Part shown: positions 36,043 through 42,909 of the stretch, piece by piece
How positions within the stretch are numbered: position 1 is the stretch's first letter
How the letters are laid out: every line of letters begins with the position of its first letter
From: Prochlorococcus marinus
GTDB lineage: Bacteria > Cyanobacteriota > Cyanobacteriia > PCC-6307 > Cyanobiaceae
Assembly (NCBI RefSeq): GCF_001180265.1
Contig: NZ_CVSW01000073.1
Span: forward strand, 1 to 64,000
Length of the DNA stretch: 64,000 nt
Reading direction: 5' to 3'
Position numbers and translations under genes: made by a program
The notes under the pieces: generated by a model
Told to the model about the DNA's origin: nothing
Databases searched by the model: none
What the model saw: the letters and a program-made list of their open reading frames with translations, nothing else

Positions 36043-36333
36043 ATGACTTCAGGAGCCGCTTATGTTCGGACTTATTTTTATCGTGGCAGCCTTATTGACC
36101 CCCCAACTGGCTGGTTGTTTAACAAAAAAAGTGGTTTATTAATTTTTTTTGAGAGTTATAAGAAATCTGTATCTAATAACTTAAAAGTATATACTCATCT
36201 TTTCTACGCAAATGAATTAGGTGAACCAGCCCAAATTAAAAATTCAAGACTTCATTCTATTGAGGGTGCTTGTGAAACATGGAATGAATTAATTTCAGGA
36301 GGTTGGCAAATTGTTACTAATAAATTCCAGTAA
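36043..36333 (+). CDS. DUF1651 protein, copy 2
   Basis: 96 residues: PPTGWLFNKKSGLLIFF near 20-36, YTHLFYANELGEPAQIKNS and CETWNELISGGW. Clearly homologous to the 33599 protein, although identity is concentrated in these three blocks. Unknown function. It is followed after 2 bases by a cysteine-rich protein, a different partner from copy 1. Confidence 0.82.
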   Translation: MTSGAAYVRTYFYRGSLIDPPTGWLFNKKSGLLIFFESYKKSVSNNLKVYTHLFYANELGEPAQIKNSRLHSIEGACETWNELISGGWQIVTNKFQ

Positions 36334-36335
36334 TC

Positions 36336-36569
36336 ATGATCAAGTTAAATCCGTCAAAATGGGAATATCTAAAAGAATCTACCCTAAAACGAAAACGAAC
36401 AAAGATTTGTATTACTTGCAATCACTTTCGCTACAGTACTACAGAAACTTTTGCTACTATCTTGATCTGTCCAAAATACGAAAAACGCATACCACAGGGT
36501 GATCATTTACTTAAAGGATGTGAGTATTGGCAAAAAAATAGGACGATATTTACTCCTGAAGCATCTTAA
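36336..36569 (+). CDS. cysteine-rich, zinc-ribbon-like protein (77 aa)
   Basis: Contains CITCNHF near residues 25-31, then CPKYEKRIPQGDHLLKGCEYW; the CxxC...C...C spacing and the two His suggest a small zinc or Fe-S site. Basic N-terminus (LKRKRTKI). Starts 2 bases after the DUF1651 stop, so the two are co-translated. Family not recognised. Confidence 0.7.
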   Translation: MIKLNPSKWEYLKESTLKRKRTKICITCNHFRYSTTETFATILICPKYEKRIPQGDHLLKGCEYWQKNRTIFTPEAS

Positions 36570-36669
36570 TTATTTTCAAAATAAACTTCTCTAGATATAG
36601 ATATTGAATTATGTAAACAAAGCATTATTTTATACAACTTAAAAAATTCTTTTTAAGTAATTTTGAAAC

Positions 36670-36771
36670 ATGATTCAATTCTACTTTTCCATATTTTTAT
36701 TAGTTGTGCTTACATTTTTTGCACTTTTATTAGATGCACCAGAATTGGCATCTTTAATTCAAACATTTTAG
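36670..36771 (+). CDS. single-TM microprotein (33 aa)
   Basis: Begins MIQFYFSIFLLVVLTFFALL and ends LDAPELASLIQTF: one membrane helix and a short acidic tail. Length and shape resemble small photosynthetic complex subunits, but no sequence match is recognised. A weak hairpin follows the stop. Confidence 0.55.
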   Translation: MIQFYFSIFLLVVLTFFALLLDAPELASLIQTF

Positions 36772-36779
36772 AAACTAAT

Positions 36780-36810
36780 AAATCAGCATTTTTACTGATT
36801 TACTTTCTTT
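36780..36810 (+). terminator. hairpin after the 33-aa microprotein
   Basis: AAATCAG (36780-36786) pairs with CTGATTT (36795-36801), followed by the T-rich ACTTTCTTT. Moderate terminator. Confidence 0.6.
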
Positions 36811-36818
36811 ATAAGTAA

Positions 36819-36957
36819 GGCCTAGGTTTAACTTGTTGAATAGGAGGGATCCAATGATTGACAGTCCACCAGAGGAGTTAAATTAAAAAATTTAAATCTA
36901 GATAAAACTAATGCTAAATCTGGAATGAATCTTCTATTTGAGATTCATTCCTTTTTA
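36819..36957 (+). ncRNA. candidate short transcript with strong SD, 10-codon ORF and intrinsic terminator
   Basis: A TATAAG box (36810-36815) precedes AGGAGGG (36842-36848), an ATG at 36854 with ideal spacing and a 10-codon ORF (MIDSPPEELN, 36854-36886). A perfect 11-bp terminator hairpin follows, GGAATGAATCT/AGATTCATTCC (36922-36932/36941-36951), with a T run. This is a complete small transcription unit of about 135 bases. It could be a microprotein mRNA, a regulatory RNA, or both. Ends are estimates. Confidence 0.5.
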
Positions 36958-37064
36958 ATTTCATACTAAAAAATGTAAATTATAAATATTAAATTTTAAA
37001 ATTAAAAAACTGTTCATATTAAGATGATTTGATGCTTAAATCTCTTCTTAGATAGTGGCTAACT

Positions 37065-37247
37065 TTACCTGAATCCAAAACCAGTTTTTTGTTCTTCTTT
37101 TTCTTCCAGTTCATTAATAATTAGTTTTAGTAAACTTTTAAGTTCTGAATTCGAAGCATCAGTATCTTTTTGAAGATTTATACAAATGTTTTTTATTTCC
37201 TCAAAAGCATTATCAATTAATATTGTTTTTTGATCCGGATTAGCCAT
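37065..37247 (-). CDS. small acidic helical protein (60 aa)
   Basis: MANPDQKTILIDNAFEEIKN at the start, an amphipathic Leu-rich helix (ELKSLLKLIINELEEKEEQ), ends TGFGFR. Soluble, possible coiled coil or dimer. Six bases after the gene at 37254 on the same strand. Unrecognised. Confidence 0.6.
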   Translation of the reverse strand: MANPDQKTILIDNAFEEIKNICINLQKDTDASNSELKSLLKLIINELEEKEEQKTGFGFR

Positions 37248-37253
37248 AGAATT

Positions 37254-37451
37254 TTAAAATGCTCCATTACAGTTGAACCCACTGCAGTTAATAACCCTGA
37301 AAATATTCATTACAAAGTTGTGGAATCTTTCATCATAAAAAAATGCCCAGATCGTAAATATAGCAAAACCAGAGACAGCAAAAGCAGCATATTGAAGCCA
37401 GTGTATTCCATAGCTGTCCAATCCATTTTTATCAAAATCAGAATTACTCAA
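37254..37451 (-). CDS. small membrane protein (65 aa)
   Basis: Polar N-terminus (MSNSDFDKNGLDSYGIHW), one strong helix (LQYAAFAVSGFAIFTIWAFF), then an aromatic/basic segment and a short Cys-containing tail (NCSGFNCNGAF). Resembles short thylakoid proteins but no family is assigned. Forms a pair with the acidic 60-aa protein downstream. Confidence 0.65.
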   Translation of the reverse strand: MSNSDFDKNGLDSYGIHWLQYAAFAVSGFAIFTIWAFFYDERFHNFVMNIFRVINCSGFNCNGAF

Positions 37452-37550
37452 TTGCTTTTTTTCTTATAATATAAATTTTTTTTTAAAAAGGAGAGTTTTT
37501 TTTGAGCGAGAGATTTATTTTTTTCTTTAGGATTTTAATATATTGATTGT

Positions 37551-37805
37551 TTAAATAAATCCAGGTATTATCCACCCAAAAAAACCGTAGTTTATTATCA
37601 AAGCTAAAAAACCAATCATAGCTAATCTCCCATTTGTTATTTCGGCATTTTTCCAAAATTTCCCCATGTAGTTTTTACTTTTTTTCGAATTTTTGTTAAT
37701 CAAATAATTTGGTTCTAAAGGTTCCTGCAACCTTTTTATTGCGTATAAAGAGAATTGAATTGTAATTGCGATGATAACAACTATAAAACTAGTAAGTGCA
37801 TCCAT
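37551..37805 (-). CDS. hli: two-helix high-light-inducible-like protein
   Basis: 84 residues. The C-terminal third is a clear Hli helix, NAEITNGRLAMIGFLALI, with the Glu, Asn and Arg chlorophyll-binding signature, ending in FGWIIPGFI. Unlike the short Hli at 6876 it has an extra N-terminal membrane helix (LTSFIVVIIAITIQFSLYAI) and a basic linker. It probably sits in thylakoids binding chlorophyll; the added helix may fix it to a partner. Single gene with its own AT-rich promoter region. Confidence 0.9.
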   Translation of the reverse strand: MDALTSFIVVIIAITIQFSLYAIKRLQEPLEPNYLINKNSKKSKNYMGKFWKNAEITNGRLAMIGFLALIINYGFFGWIIPGFI

Positions 37806-38158
37806 TTTTTGATTTCATATGTGATCAATTAGTAAGCCAAAGAGTAAATGACATTTTATACATCAAACATTTCCTCAATTTTGCTTTATTGACAGAGGAA
37901 ACCTTAACTTGAATTATTAAAGAATGTAACATATTTAAAAATAATTAGTATGAAATCTTACTTTTTCTTTGGATTTAACATTTTTAAGGACTTTACTGTT
38001 ACATTTATGTGTCAGTGACATCCTAAGACTAGTCTTAATTGAATTACAGAATTACTTTTAAGGTTTTTACCTTAAATCAGTAAAAATCTTGAAAAATTTT
38101 TATAAGGATTATATTTTCAATGTTATTTATCTAAAATATTTTTAATAACTAGAAATTA
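37806..38158. other. intergenic with a 14-bp perfect palindrome
   Basis: No gene seen. TAAGACTAGTCTTA (38024-38037) is a perfect palindrome, preceded by the imperfect inverted repeat ATGTGTCAGTGACAT (38008-38022). Both could be operators for the leftward Hli gene at 37805, although they lie more than 200 bases from its start. A long AT-rich stretch makes up the rest. Confidence 0.4.
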
Positions 38159-38278
38159 TTATTTTTGTTTGATTTCTGGAAGGTAGAATTTATTGCCTAA
38201 TGTGTAACCAATTGACATCAGTACGAAACCAATAAGTTGAGGTAAATGAGAATTTGCTAAAGAGATTTTTTCAATCAT
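38159..38278 (-). CDS. small single-TM protein (39 aa)
   Basis: MIEKISLANSHLPQLIGFVL, then MSIGYTLGNKFYLPEIKQK: one helix and a short basic tail. ATG 38278, TAA at 38159-38161. Similar in plan to the proteins at 34188 and 41601. No family assigned. Confidence 0.55.
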   Translation of the reverse strand: MIEKISLANSHLPQLIGFVLMSIGYTLGNKFYLPEIKQK

Positions 38279-38329
38279 TTCTCAATCTATAAATTTATAT
38301 AATAATAAAAAATATTAAATACTGTAAGT

Positions 38330-38503
38330 CTATTTTCTTTTTGATTCTTTAATCTCCCCAGATTTTTTTAGTGAATTAACAAGTCTTTCATTTTCTGTTT
38401 TTAAATTTTCTAATGCAGATTTTGTGAATTGTTCTTTAGCCTCAAATTTTGCTGAACTTATAACTTTTTTATTAGGGAGTTTTTTCTTCGGTTCTGACTT
38501 CAT
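38330..38503 (-). CDS. small charged, coiled-coil-like protein (57 aa)
   Basis: ATG 38503 gives MKSEPKKKLPNKKVISSAKF, followed by a heptad-like segment SALENLKTENERLVNSLKKSG and a basic tail. Highly charged, no membrane segment; may bind nucleic acid or pair through the coiled coil. A TTG four codons upstream is unlikely to be used. Confidence 0.55.
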   Translation of the reverse strand: MKSEPKKKLPNKKVISSAKFEAKEQFTKSALENLKTENERLVNSLKKSGEIKESKRK

Positions 38504-38602
38504 ATTTAACAGCAATTTAAAAAATTTTAGAAGTTATTTTTTTTGAGTTAGGTATTATTTTTTACAGTTTCCTGGTTAATAATATTTGTTTACATAGACA
38601 AA

Positions 38603-38815
38603 TTAATCTTTATCTTTTGGGAGCCTTAACCATCCAGTAGTCCATTCTGATTTTAGTTTTGACCATGAGATCCTTTTAATATCTTTTTTATTTTTGGTAG
38701 GAAAAATATCCACCCATCTACCTTCATTTTTACCACCATAAGCTTTAACTTGAAAATGCCTATTACCATTAATAGTTTTTGGTGCTGTCCAACACAAAGT
38801 AGGAGGCCATTTCAT
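38603..38815 (-). CDS. small Trp-rich protein (TIGR02450-like)
   Basis: 70 residues with a regular Trp pattern: MKWPPTLCWTAPKTINGNRH, then FQVKAYGGKNEGRWVDIFP, SWSKLKSEW and TTGWLRLPKD. The WTA...G.RHF...W...GW pattern resembles the TIGR02450 Trp-rich family common in picocyanobacteria; the match is by eye. Soluble, function unknown. Confidence 0.65.
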   Translation of the reverse strand: MKWPPTLCWTAPKTINGNRHFQVKAYGGKNEGRWVDIFPTKNKKDIKRISWSKLKSEWTTGWLRLPKDKD

Positions 38816-38839
38816 GAGAACTTTTTAAAAGTAAAAAAA

Positions 38840-38926
38840 CTAAAGGTTGCTTTGCCCAGTTAAAACTAAACCATAATAAGCAATCGTACCAAGGATAAGT
38901 ACGATTCCTAATATTCTAATAATCAC
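38840..38926 (-). CDS. single-TM microprotein (28 aa)
   Basis: GTG start at 38926; MIIRILGIVLILGTIAYYGL followed by VLTGQSNL. Nearly all of it is one membrane helix. Coding assignment is uncertain because of length, but the helix is clean and the position within a run of same-strand small genes is consistent. Confidence 0.45.
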   Translation of the reverse strand: MIIRILGIVLILGTIAYYGLVLTGQSNL

Positions 38927-38996
38927 GATTTAATATTTTTAAATTGAAATTATATTAGAGAAATTTTATAAATTTGAGAAGGAGATTTAATATTTC

Positions 38997-39206
38997 CTAA
39001 TTTTTCCTTTTTTTATTTCTAACCATGGAGTGGCAAGACTCAGGATGCCATTCATTCTGAATCTTACCAATAAAATCATAAATAAATGAATCTGGACATC
39101 CAGTTTTTTTTTGAAGTTCTGAAAGTTCTTCTTTAATGAATTCATATACACTCGTTATTACCCCTGAATTTTCTTCTTGGGAGGGAGCCCATTTCTTATT
39201 CTCCAT
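38997..39206 (-). CDS. hypothetical soluble protein (69 aa)
   Basis: Charged protein: MENKKWAPSQEENSGVITSV, then an acidic helix (YEFIKEELSELQKKTG), CPDSFIYDFIGKIQNEWHP and a basic tail RNKKRKN. Two cysteines and two histidines in the second half. Its start overlaps the end of the upstream 63-aa gene by 11 bases, so they are co-translated. Confidence 0.65.
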   Translation of the reverse strand: MENKKWAPSQEENSGVITSVYEFIKEELSELQKKTGCPDSFIYDFIGKIQNEWHPESCHSMVRNKKRKN

Positions 39207-39387
39207 TAATATTTTTTAAATTATTTTCCACAATATCGTAATAGGTTATGTCTCCATAATCAGCATCTGAACAACATAAATCTCCATATAGTTCCTCTAA
39301 CAAATCGTACGCATCTGAATACTTATCAAAACTTTGAACTGTCAATTCGTCATCTTTCCCATCAATTCTAATTATTTTGTAGGTCAT
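39196..39387 (-). CDS. hypothetical acidic protein (63 aa)
   Basis: MTYKIIRIDGKDDELTVQSF, then DKYSDAYDLLEELYGDLCCSD, an acidic protein with an adjacent Cys pair and a predicted beta-beta-alpha start. No family recognised. First gene of an overlapping pair with the 69-aa protein. Confidence 0.65.
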   Translation of the reverse strand: MTYKIIRIDGKDDELTVQSFDKYSDAYDLLEELYGDLCCSDADYGDITYYDIVENNLKNINGE

Positions 39388-39448
39388 ATCTTACTTAGAT
39401 TCAAAAAGTTTTTTTTTAATTCATTAGATCATCTTATAAATAAAAATC

Positions 39449-39655
39449 TTATTTAGGAGTATTAGTTGGGTAAAGCTTCTGAATTTTATTTTTCTGAATT
39501 TCTATTTTTCTTCTTTCATATTTTTTTGCCATTATTTTTCTGATAAATAATTGTGGGATAAGCCAAACTAAAGCAATAGTTATAGCCATGAAAGCAGGAT
39601 TTCTCCAAGTTAACCTAATAATCTCTTGTATAAATTCTTGATTGAAAATTTCCAT
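39449..39655 (-). CDS. small membrane protein with basic C-terminus (68 aa)
   Basis: One membrane helix near residues 20-37 (PAFMAITIALVWLIPQLFI), preceded by an amphipathic N-terminus and followed by a strongly basic cytoplasmic tail (KKYERRKIEIQKNKIQKLYP). Function unknown. Confidence 0.65.
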   Translation of the reverse strand: MEIFNQEFIQEIIRLTWRNPAFMAITIALVWLIPQLFIRKIMAKKYERRKIEIQKNKIQKLYPTNTPK

Positions 39656-39825
39656 ACACTAAATTTTGATGATAAAAATATCTTTGCTTTCTTTTATAAA
39701 AACTTTTAAATTTCATATTCCATCATAACCTTAAAAAATCTAATAAGGAGTTTTATAAATTTTTTCTTTTTCTGGTTTGTTTTTTTTATATTTGGATTTA
39801 GATTGATTTTTTATTTTTTAGTTTA

Positions 39826-40494
39826 ATGATGCCGACTTATCTAATTACAGGATCAAATAGAGGTATTGGATTAGAATTATGTAGGCAAATTCATAAGAGG
39901 GGAGATAATGTAATTGCTACGTGTAGGAAAGCTTCAAAAGAACTTAGAGATTTAGGAGTGAGAGTTGAAGAGAATGTAGAAATTTCTTCTGATGAGTCGA
40001 TAACAAATTTGTGTAAACAATTATCCGGAGTTAATTTAGATTGCTTAATTCATAATGCAGGAATTTATGAATTTAATTCTTTCGAAAACTTAGATAAAAA
40101 AAGTATTTTGCGTCAATTTGAAGTTAATGCATTGAGCTCAATATGTATGACTCAATCACTTAAACACCTTTTAAAAAGATTTTCTAAAGTTGCTTTTATC
40201 ACAAGCAGAATGGGATCTATTGAAGATAATACATCTGGAAGTTCTTATGGTTACAGGATGTCTAAGGTAGCCTTATCCATGGCAGCAAAATCACTTTCAA
40301 TAGATTTATCAAATGAAGATATTTATGTAGCTATCTTGCATCCTGGGTTAGTGAGTACAAGAATGACTGGATTTACAAGAAATGGAATTAGTCCCGAAGA
40401 ATCAGCAAATGGCCTTTTAAAACGTATAGATTCTTTAAATAAAAATAACTCGGGTACGTTTTGGCATGCCAATGGAGAAGTTTTGCCTTGGTAA
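39826..40494 (+). CDS. short-chain dehydrogenase/reductase
   Basis: 222 residues, SDR fold: cofactor motif TGSNRGIGLELC near 7-18, HNAGIYEF (NNAG equivalent) near 75-82, catalytic Ser in AFITSRMGSIE and YxxxK as YRMSK near 143-147. The cofactor loop TCRK suggests NADP(H). It resembles the C-factor/carbonyl-reductase-like SDRs. It is the only ordinary enzyme-sized gene in this nursery of small ORFs. Substrate unknown. Start ATG 39826; the next codon but one is also ATG-compatible. Confidence 0.85.
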   Translation: MMPTYLITGSNRGIGLELCRQIHKRGDNVIATCRKASKELRDLGVRVEENVEISSDESITNLCKQLSGVNLDCLIHNAGIYEFNSFENLDKKSILRQFEVNALSSICMTQSLKHLLKRFSKVAFITSRMGSIEDNTSGSSYGYRMSKVALSMAAKSLSIDLSNEDIYVAILHPGLVSTRMTGFTRNGISPEESANGLLKRIDSLNKNNSGTFWHANGEVLPW

Positions 40495-40611
40495 AATCTA
40501 TAATTTTATTCTTAAGACATTTATATCGTTAAGTTGTTAAAAAACTTTTAAATTTTTAACGAATTTCTTTCCTTGTTTAATTCTTTTAGTTATCTTTAGT
40601 AAAACATTAGT

Positions 40612-40749
40612 AAAGGAGGTGATTCATTGTCGTATCTACCGAAAAATACGGTTATAAAAGGGACCGTGAATCCAGTATCTTCATCACATTCATCGGTCTC
40701 TTTTTCTTTGATTAAGAAAAAAGGTTTTATAATCAACAGATTTATATAA
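40612..40749 (+). CDS. short ORF (40 codons) behind a 12-base perfect anti-SD complement
   Basis: AAAGGAGGTGAT (40612-40623) is the full complement of the canonical 16S rRNA 3' end, followed with ideal spacing by TTG 40627. The ORF would start MSYLPKNTVIKGTVNP and run to TAA 40747. A strong terminator hairpin lies inside it: AGGGACCGTGAAT (40659-40671) with ATTCATCGGTCTCT (40688-40701), then TTTTT. Most transcripts should therefore end before the ORF does, leaving a non-stop message or a regulatory RNA. The coding status is uncertain; the SD and hairpin are certain. Confidence 0.5.
   Translation, partial: KGGDSLSYLPKNTVIKGTVNPVSSSHSSVSFSLIKKKGFIINRFI
40659..40705 (+). terminator. strong intrinsic terminator inside the 40-codon ORF
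   Basis: A 13-bp stem with one bulged T: AGGGACCG-TGAAT pairs with ATTCA-T-CGGTCTCT, loop 40672-40687, then five or more T. Much stronger than neighbouring hairpins. Confidence 0.85.
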
Positions 40750-40767
40750 ATCAGTTACTTAATAATT

Positions 40768-40805
40768 AAAAGCTCTGCATTTCATGAAGTTGCAGAGCTT
40801 TTTTT
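40768..40805. terminator. bidirectional intrinsic terminator
   Basis: AAAAGCTCTGCA (40768-40779) pairs perfectly with TGCAGAGCTTTT (40791-40802), loop of 11, followed by T run. Serves the rightward short transcript and the leftward four-gene operon ending at 40836. Confidence 0.9.
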
Positions 40806-40835
40806 ATGACTTTAAATAGTCTTTCAAAATTTACT

Positions 40836-40937
40836 CTATCTTTTTTGGCCAAAGTAAATTAAGGCTAAAAAAGATAAAGTGCTTACCAAAGCAATTAAGT
40901 ACCACCCAGTTGAGGAGTTGCTTGTTACTTCTGTCAT
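40836..40937 (-). CDS. single-TM microprotein, last gene of a tight operon (33 aa)
   Basis: MTEVTSNSSTGWYLIALVST, then LSFLALIYFGQKR: short polar lead, one helix, basic end. The ATG follows the stop of the next gene upstream with no spacer, strong support for real translation. The bidirectional terminator lies 30 bases beyond its stop. Confidence 0.6.
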   Translation of the reverse strand: MTEVTSNSSTGWYLIALVSTLSFLALIYFGQKR

Positions 40938-41027
40938 TTATTTTGATTTATCGGAGGAATTGATTATTTGAGTGAAAATCACAATTGATATCATTAAAAA
41001 AACTAAAAGGATGTAAGTTACGTTCAT
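40938..41027 (-). CDS. single-TM microprotein (29 aa)
   Basis: MNVTYILLVFLMISIVIFTQ followed by IINSSDKSK. A single helix with a short polar tail. Start and stop are exactly adjacent to its neighbours on both sides (TAA/ATG), so it lies in a translationally coupled run of four. Confidence 0.6.
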   Translation of the reverse strand: MNVTYILLVFLMISIVIFTQIINSSDKSK

Positions 41028-41282
41028 TTATAGAAAAATGCTAATTATCAAAAAGATTATTCCAAGAACTACTGTGACAATTGCTCCATCTACTAATAAG
41101 TCTTTCCATGTATAACTTTTAAGCATCCTTGTTTTATCTTCTTCACTCATAAGGTTCTTTAACCACGTCCAATCTAAAAGCTGTGTCAATGCAACACCAA
41201 AAATTAAATGACCAAACAAAATACCAATTAGATCAATTCTAGAAATATCTCTAGTGAGACTTGTAATAATAAAAAAGTTCAC
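41028..41282 (-). CDS. two-TM hypothetical protein (84 aa)
   Basis: Helices near 17-36 (IDLIGILFGHLIFGVALTQL) and at the C-terminus (VDGAIVTVVLGIIFLIISIF), with an acidic/basic connecting loop (MSEEDKTRMLKSYTWKDLL). It overlaps the gene upstream by one base (TAATG type). Unrecognised. Confidence 0.68.
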   Translation of the reverse strand: MNFFIITSLTRDISRIDLIGILFGHLIFGVALTQLLDWTWLKNLMSEEDKTRMLKSYTWKDLLVDGAIVTVVLGIIFLIISIFL

Positions 41283-41509
41283 TAGCTTTTTTCTTTATTA
41301 GATAAGGCACCACCTTCTTCTTTATATTTTTCCCAAGCTTCGCTTATTTTTGCTTTAGAAAAGTTTTGTTTCCCCTCAGAGAATTTATTTTTGAGGTTAT
41401 TAAAACTATTAGTCAGTTCTTTTTTTGTTGGTTCATCAAGAAAGTTTGATGTTAATTTCCATAAGTACCAGCTACTTGCTAGAAGAAGAATTAATCCCAG
41501 TAGTTGCAT
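41282..41509 (-). CDS. membrane-anchored helical protein (75 aa)
   Basis: An N-terminal helix (LLGLILLLASSWYLWKL) anchors a charged, largely helical domain rich in Lys/Glu/Asn (LTNSFNNLKNKFSEGKQNF, AWEKYKEEGG). First gene of the 41509-40836 operon of four small membrane proteins. Confidence 0.68.
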   Translation of the reverse strand: MQLLGLILLLASSWYLWKLTSNFLDEPTKKELTNSFNNLKNKFSEGKQNFSKAKISEAWEKYKEEGGALSNKEKS

Positions 41510-41600
41510 ATTGTTTTTTTTACTATGCTACAACTTTTTACATGGTTTCGATAAATTAATTTATTTAATACCCGCAGAATTTTTTTGAAATAAATAAAAT

Positions 41601-41756
41601 TTAAAACTTCAACCAGTGGAAAAATATTCTATCCAGTAACCATATAGTTAAACCCCCTTCCATAAAAGCCAACCAGTACATCCCATAATCAGAAAATCCC
41701 ATTTGTTCTTTTACTGTTTTAATTAATTTTTTATGAGCTTGAATGAGATCTTTCAT
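41601..41756 (-). CDS. small membrane protein (51 aa)
   Basis: MKDLIQAHKKLIKTVKEQMG, then FSDYGMYWLAFMEGGLTIWLLDRIFFHWLKF. Basic amphipathic N-terminus and one Trp-rich helix. It lies 14 bases after the zinc-finger gene, on the same strand. Not listed among known families. Confidence 0.6.
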   Translation of the reverse strand: MKDLIQAHKKLIKTVKEQMGFSDYGMYWLAFMEGGLTIWLLDRIFFHWLKF

Positions 41757-41770
41757 GAATAATCAAATTT

Positions 41771-42022
41771 TTAAACCTGCTGGATTTCTTTAATCAAAAA
41801 ACCCTTCCCATAGCAAGATAGACATGTCTTAGTCTCATCTAAAGAAATTCTTAAAAAACCTGCTCCATTACATCTAAAACAATTTACTTTAGTGTTTGAG
41901 TAGATTTTTGATTTAATTTTAGCAGCACGATTTAAGTAAGAAACAGTTTCTTTACGACCGTTTGCCTTGGCAGCTTTGTTTAAAAGCTTTTTGTAGTTGA
42001 CTTTAAGTTCTTGGATATTCAT
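41771..42022 (-). CDS. DnaJ-type zinc-finger protein (83 aa)
   Basis: The N-terminal half is a basic helical region (ELKVNYKKLLNKAAKANGRK). The C-terminal half holds two CxxCxGxG-like knuckles, CFRCNGAGF near 48-56 and CLSCYGKGF near 67-75, which together bind one zinc ion in DnaJ-like proteins. Such stand-alone domains assist assembly or reduction of photosynthetic proteins in cyanobacteria and plants; the specific role here is unknown. Confidence 0.8.
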   Translation of the reverse strand: MNIQELKVNYKKLLNKAAKANGRKETVSYLNRAAKIKSKIYSNTKVNCFRCNGAGFLRISLDETKTCLSCYGKGFLIKEIQQV

Positions 42023-42311
42023 CTTTTATTGAGACAATGATACAAATACGGGAAATCTGGATCTTTAAATGAATTAAAAACTTTGAATTTACCGTTTATA
42101 TTTCTAATCTGATCTCTTACTGAGATTTTGATAATATAACTAGGATTTTTTTTATATGTTTGGTGTCCTGAGTATTAATTTGTATATTTAATAGAAATTT
42201 TATATTTGATAAACTTAAACGTTTTAGTGATCATTCACGAAAATATTATTTTGTTTTAGAAAGGCAGTTTAGAAAAATTGTTGTTTAAAAATATTTTTAA
42301 GCTCTAGTAGA

Positions 42312-42437
42312 TTATCCAGCCTTTTTGAGGTTTTTAACTAAAAAATCATTTTCATTAGTAAGAACTTTAAACTTAGATTTTTCCAACTCTTTTTTGATTT
42401 CGGTATTTAAATCTTTTTTTGTCTCATTTGGATTCAT
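42312..42437 (-). CDS. small charged hypothetical protein (41 aa)
   Basis: MNPNETKKDLNTEIKKELEK followed by SKFKVLTNENDFLVKNLKKAG. Lys/Glu/Asn-rich, soluble. The minus-strand frame is preferred to the plus-strand frame over the same bases, which has the Ser/Phe-rich pattern of an antisense shadow. Confidence 0.5.
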   Translation of the reverse strand: MNPNETKKDLNTEIKKELEKSKFKVLTNENDFLVKNLKKAG

Positions 42438-42909
42438 AGGATTTGAACTTAGAATTATTCAAAAGGCAAATGCAATCATAGTGATCCCCAAAAAAAAATG
42501 TGGATAGTCTTATTTTTAAAGAAGATAATATTTTATTTTGCACATAGAAATTCAAATTTAATCAACACATTGTGGAAAACCCTGTTGAAAAACGCTTAAA
42601 AAGTGGATAACTCTTCGGGAGCATTCCCAAAACAAGCTTTTCTGGAAAATTTTTTAAGTATTAATACTTCATCAAAAAAAAAAAAATATAGTTTAAAAAG
42701 TATCATAATCTGTTGTTATAACTGTGGGATCATTACTTTTAAAAAAAGATAAAATATCTATACCAGAAGTTCATGTTGATAAAAAATCAAAAAGGTTTTT
42801 TCTTAATTATGTATCAAATTGAAAATTAAAGTGAAGAAAAATCAATCTAAACTTGAAATTTTTAATTTTTGTCATAGCTGATTAAAAATTGTTTAATTCG
42901 GTTTTCTCT
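42438..42909. other. gene-poor gap with three DnaA-box-like words
   Basis: TGTGGATAG (42499-42507), TGTGGAAAA (42571-42579, the complement of TTTTCCACA) and AGTGGATAA (42602-42610, complement TTATCCACT) all resemble DnaA boxes in one orientation. A CTTCGGGAGCATTCCC stretch (42613-42628) may fold, and a poly-A run lies near 42674-42688. A GTG-started 32-codon frame at 42724-42822 is weak. I see no definite gene here. Confidence 0.4.

Noticed and set aside
42420-42460. GGATTTGAACTTAGA resembling the T-arm of a reverse-strand tRNA
   Set aside because: No matching acceptor stem, anticodon arm or D-arm around it; it lies at the start of a small ORF.
42325-42507. 60-codon plus-strand frame, Phe/Ser-rich
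   Set aside because: Composition is that of the antisense of the Lys/Glu-rich ORF at 42312-42437.
42499-42610. chromosomal origin of replication
   Set aside because: Only three imperfect boxes, and dnaN, the usual neighbour of oriC in these genomes, is not present; kept only as a low-interest finding.
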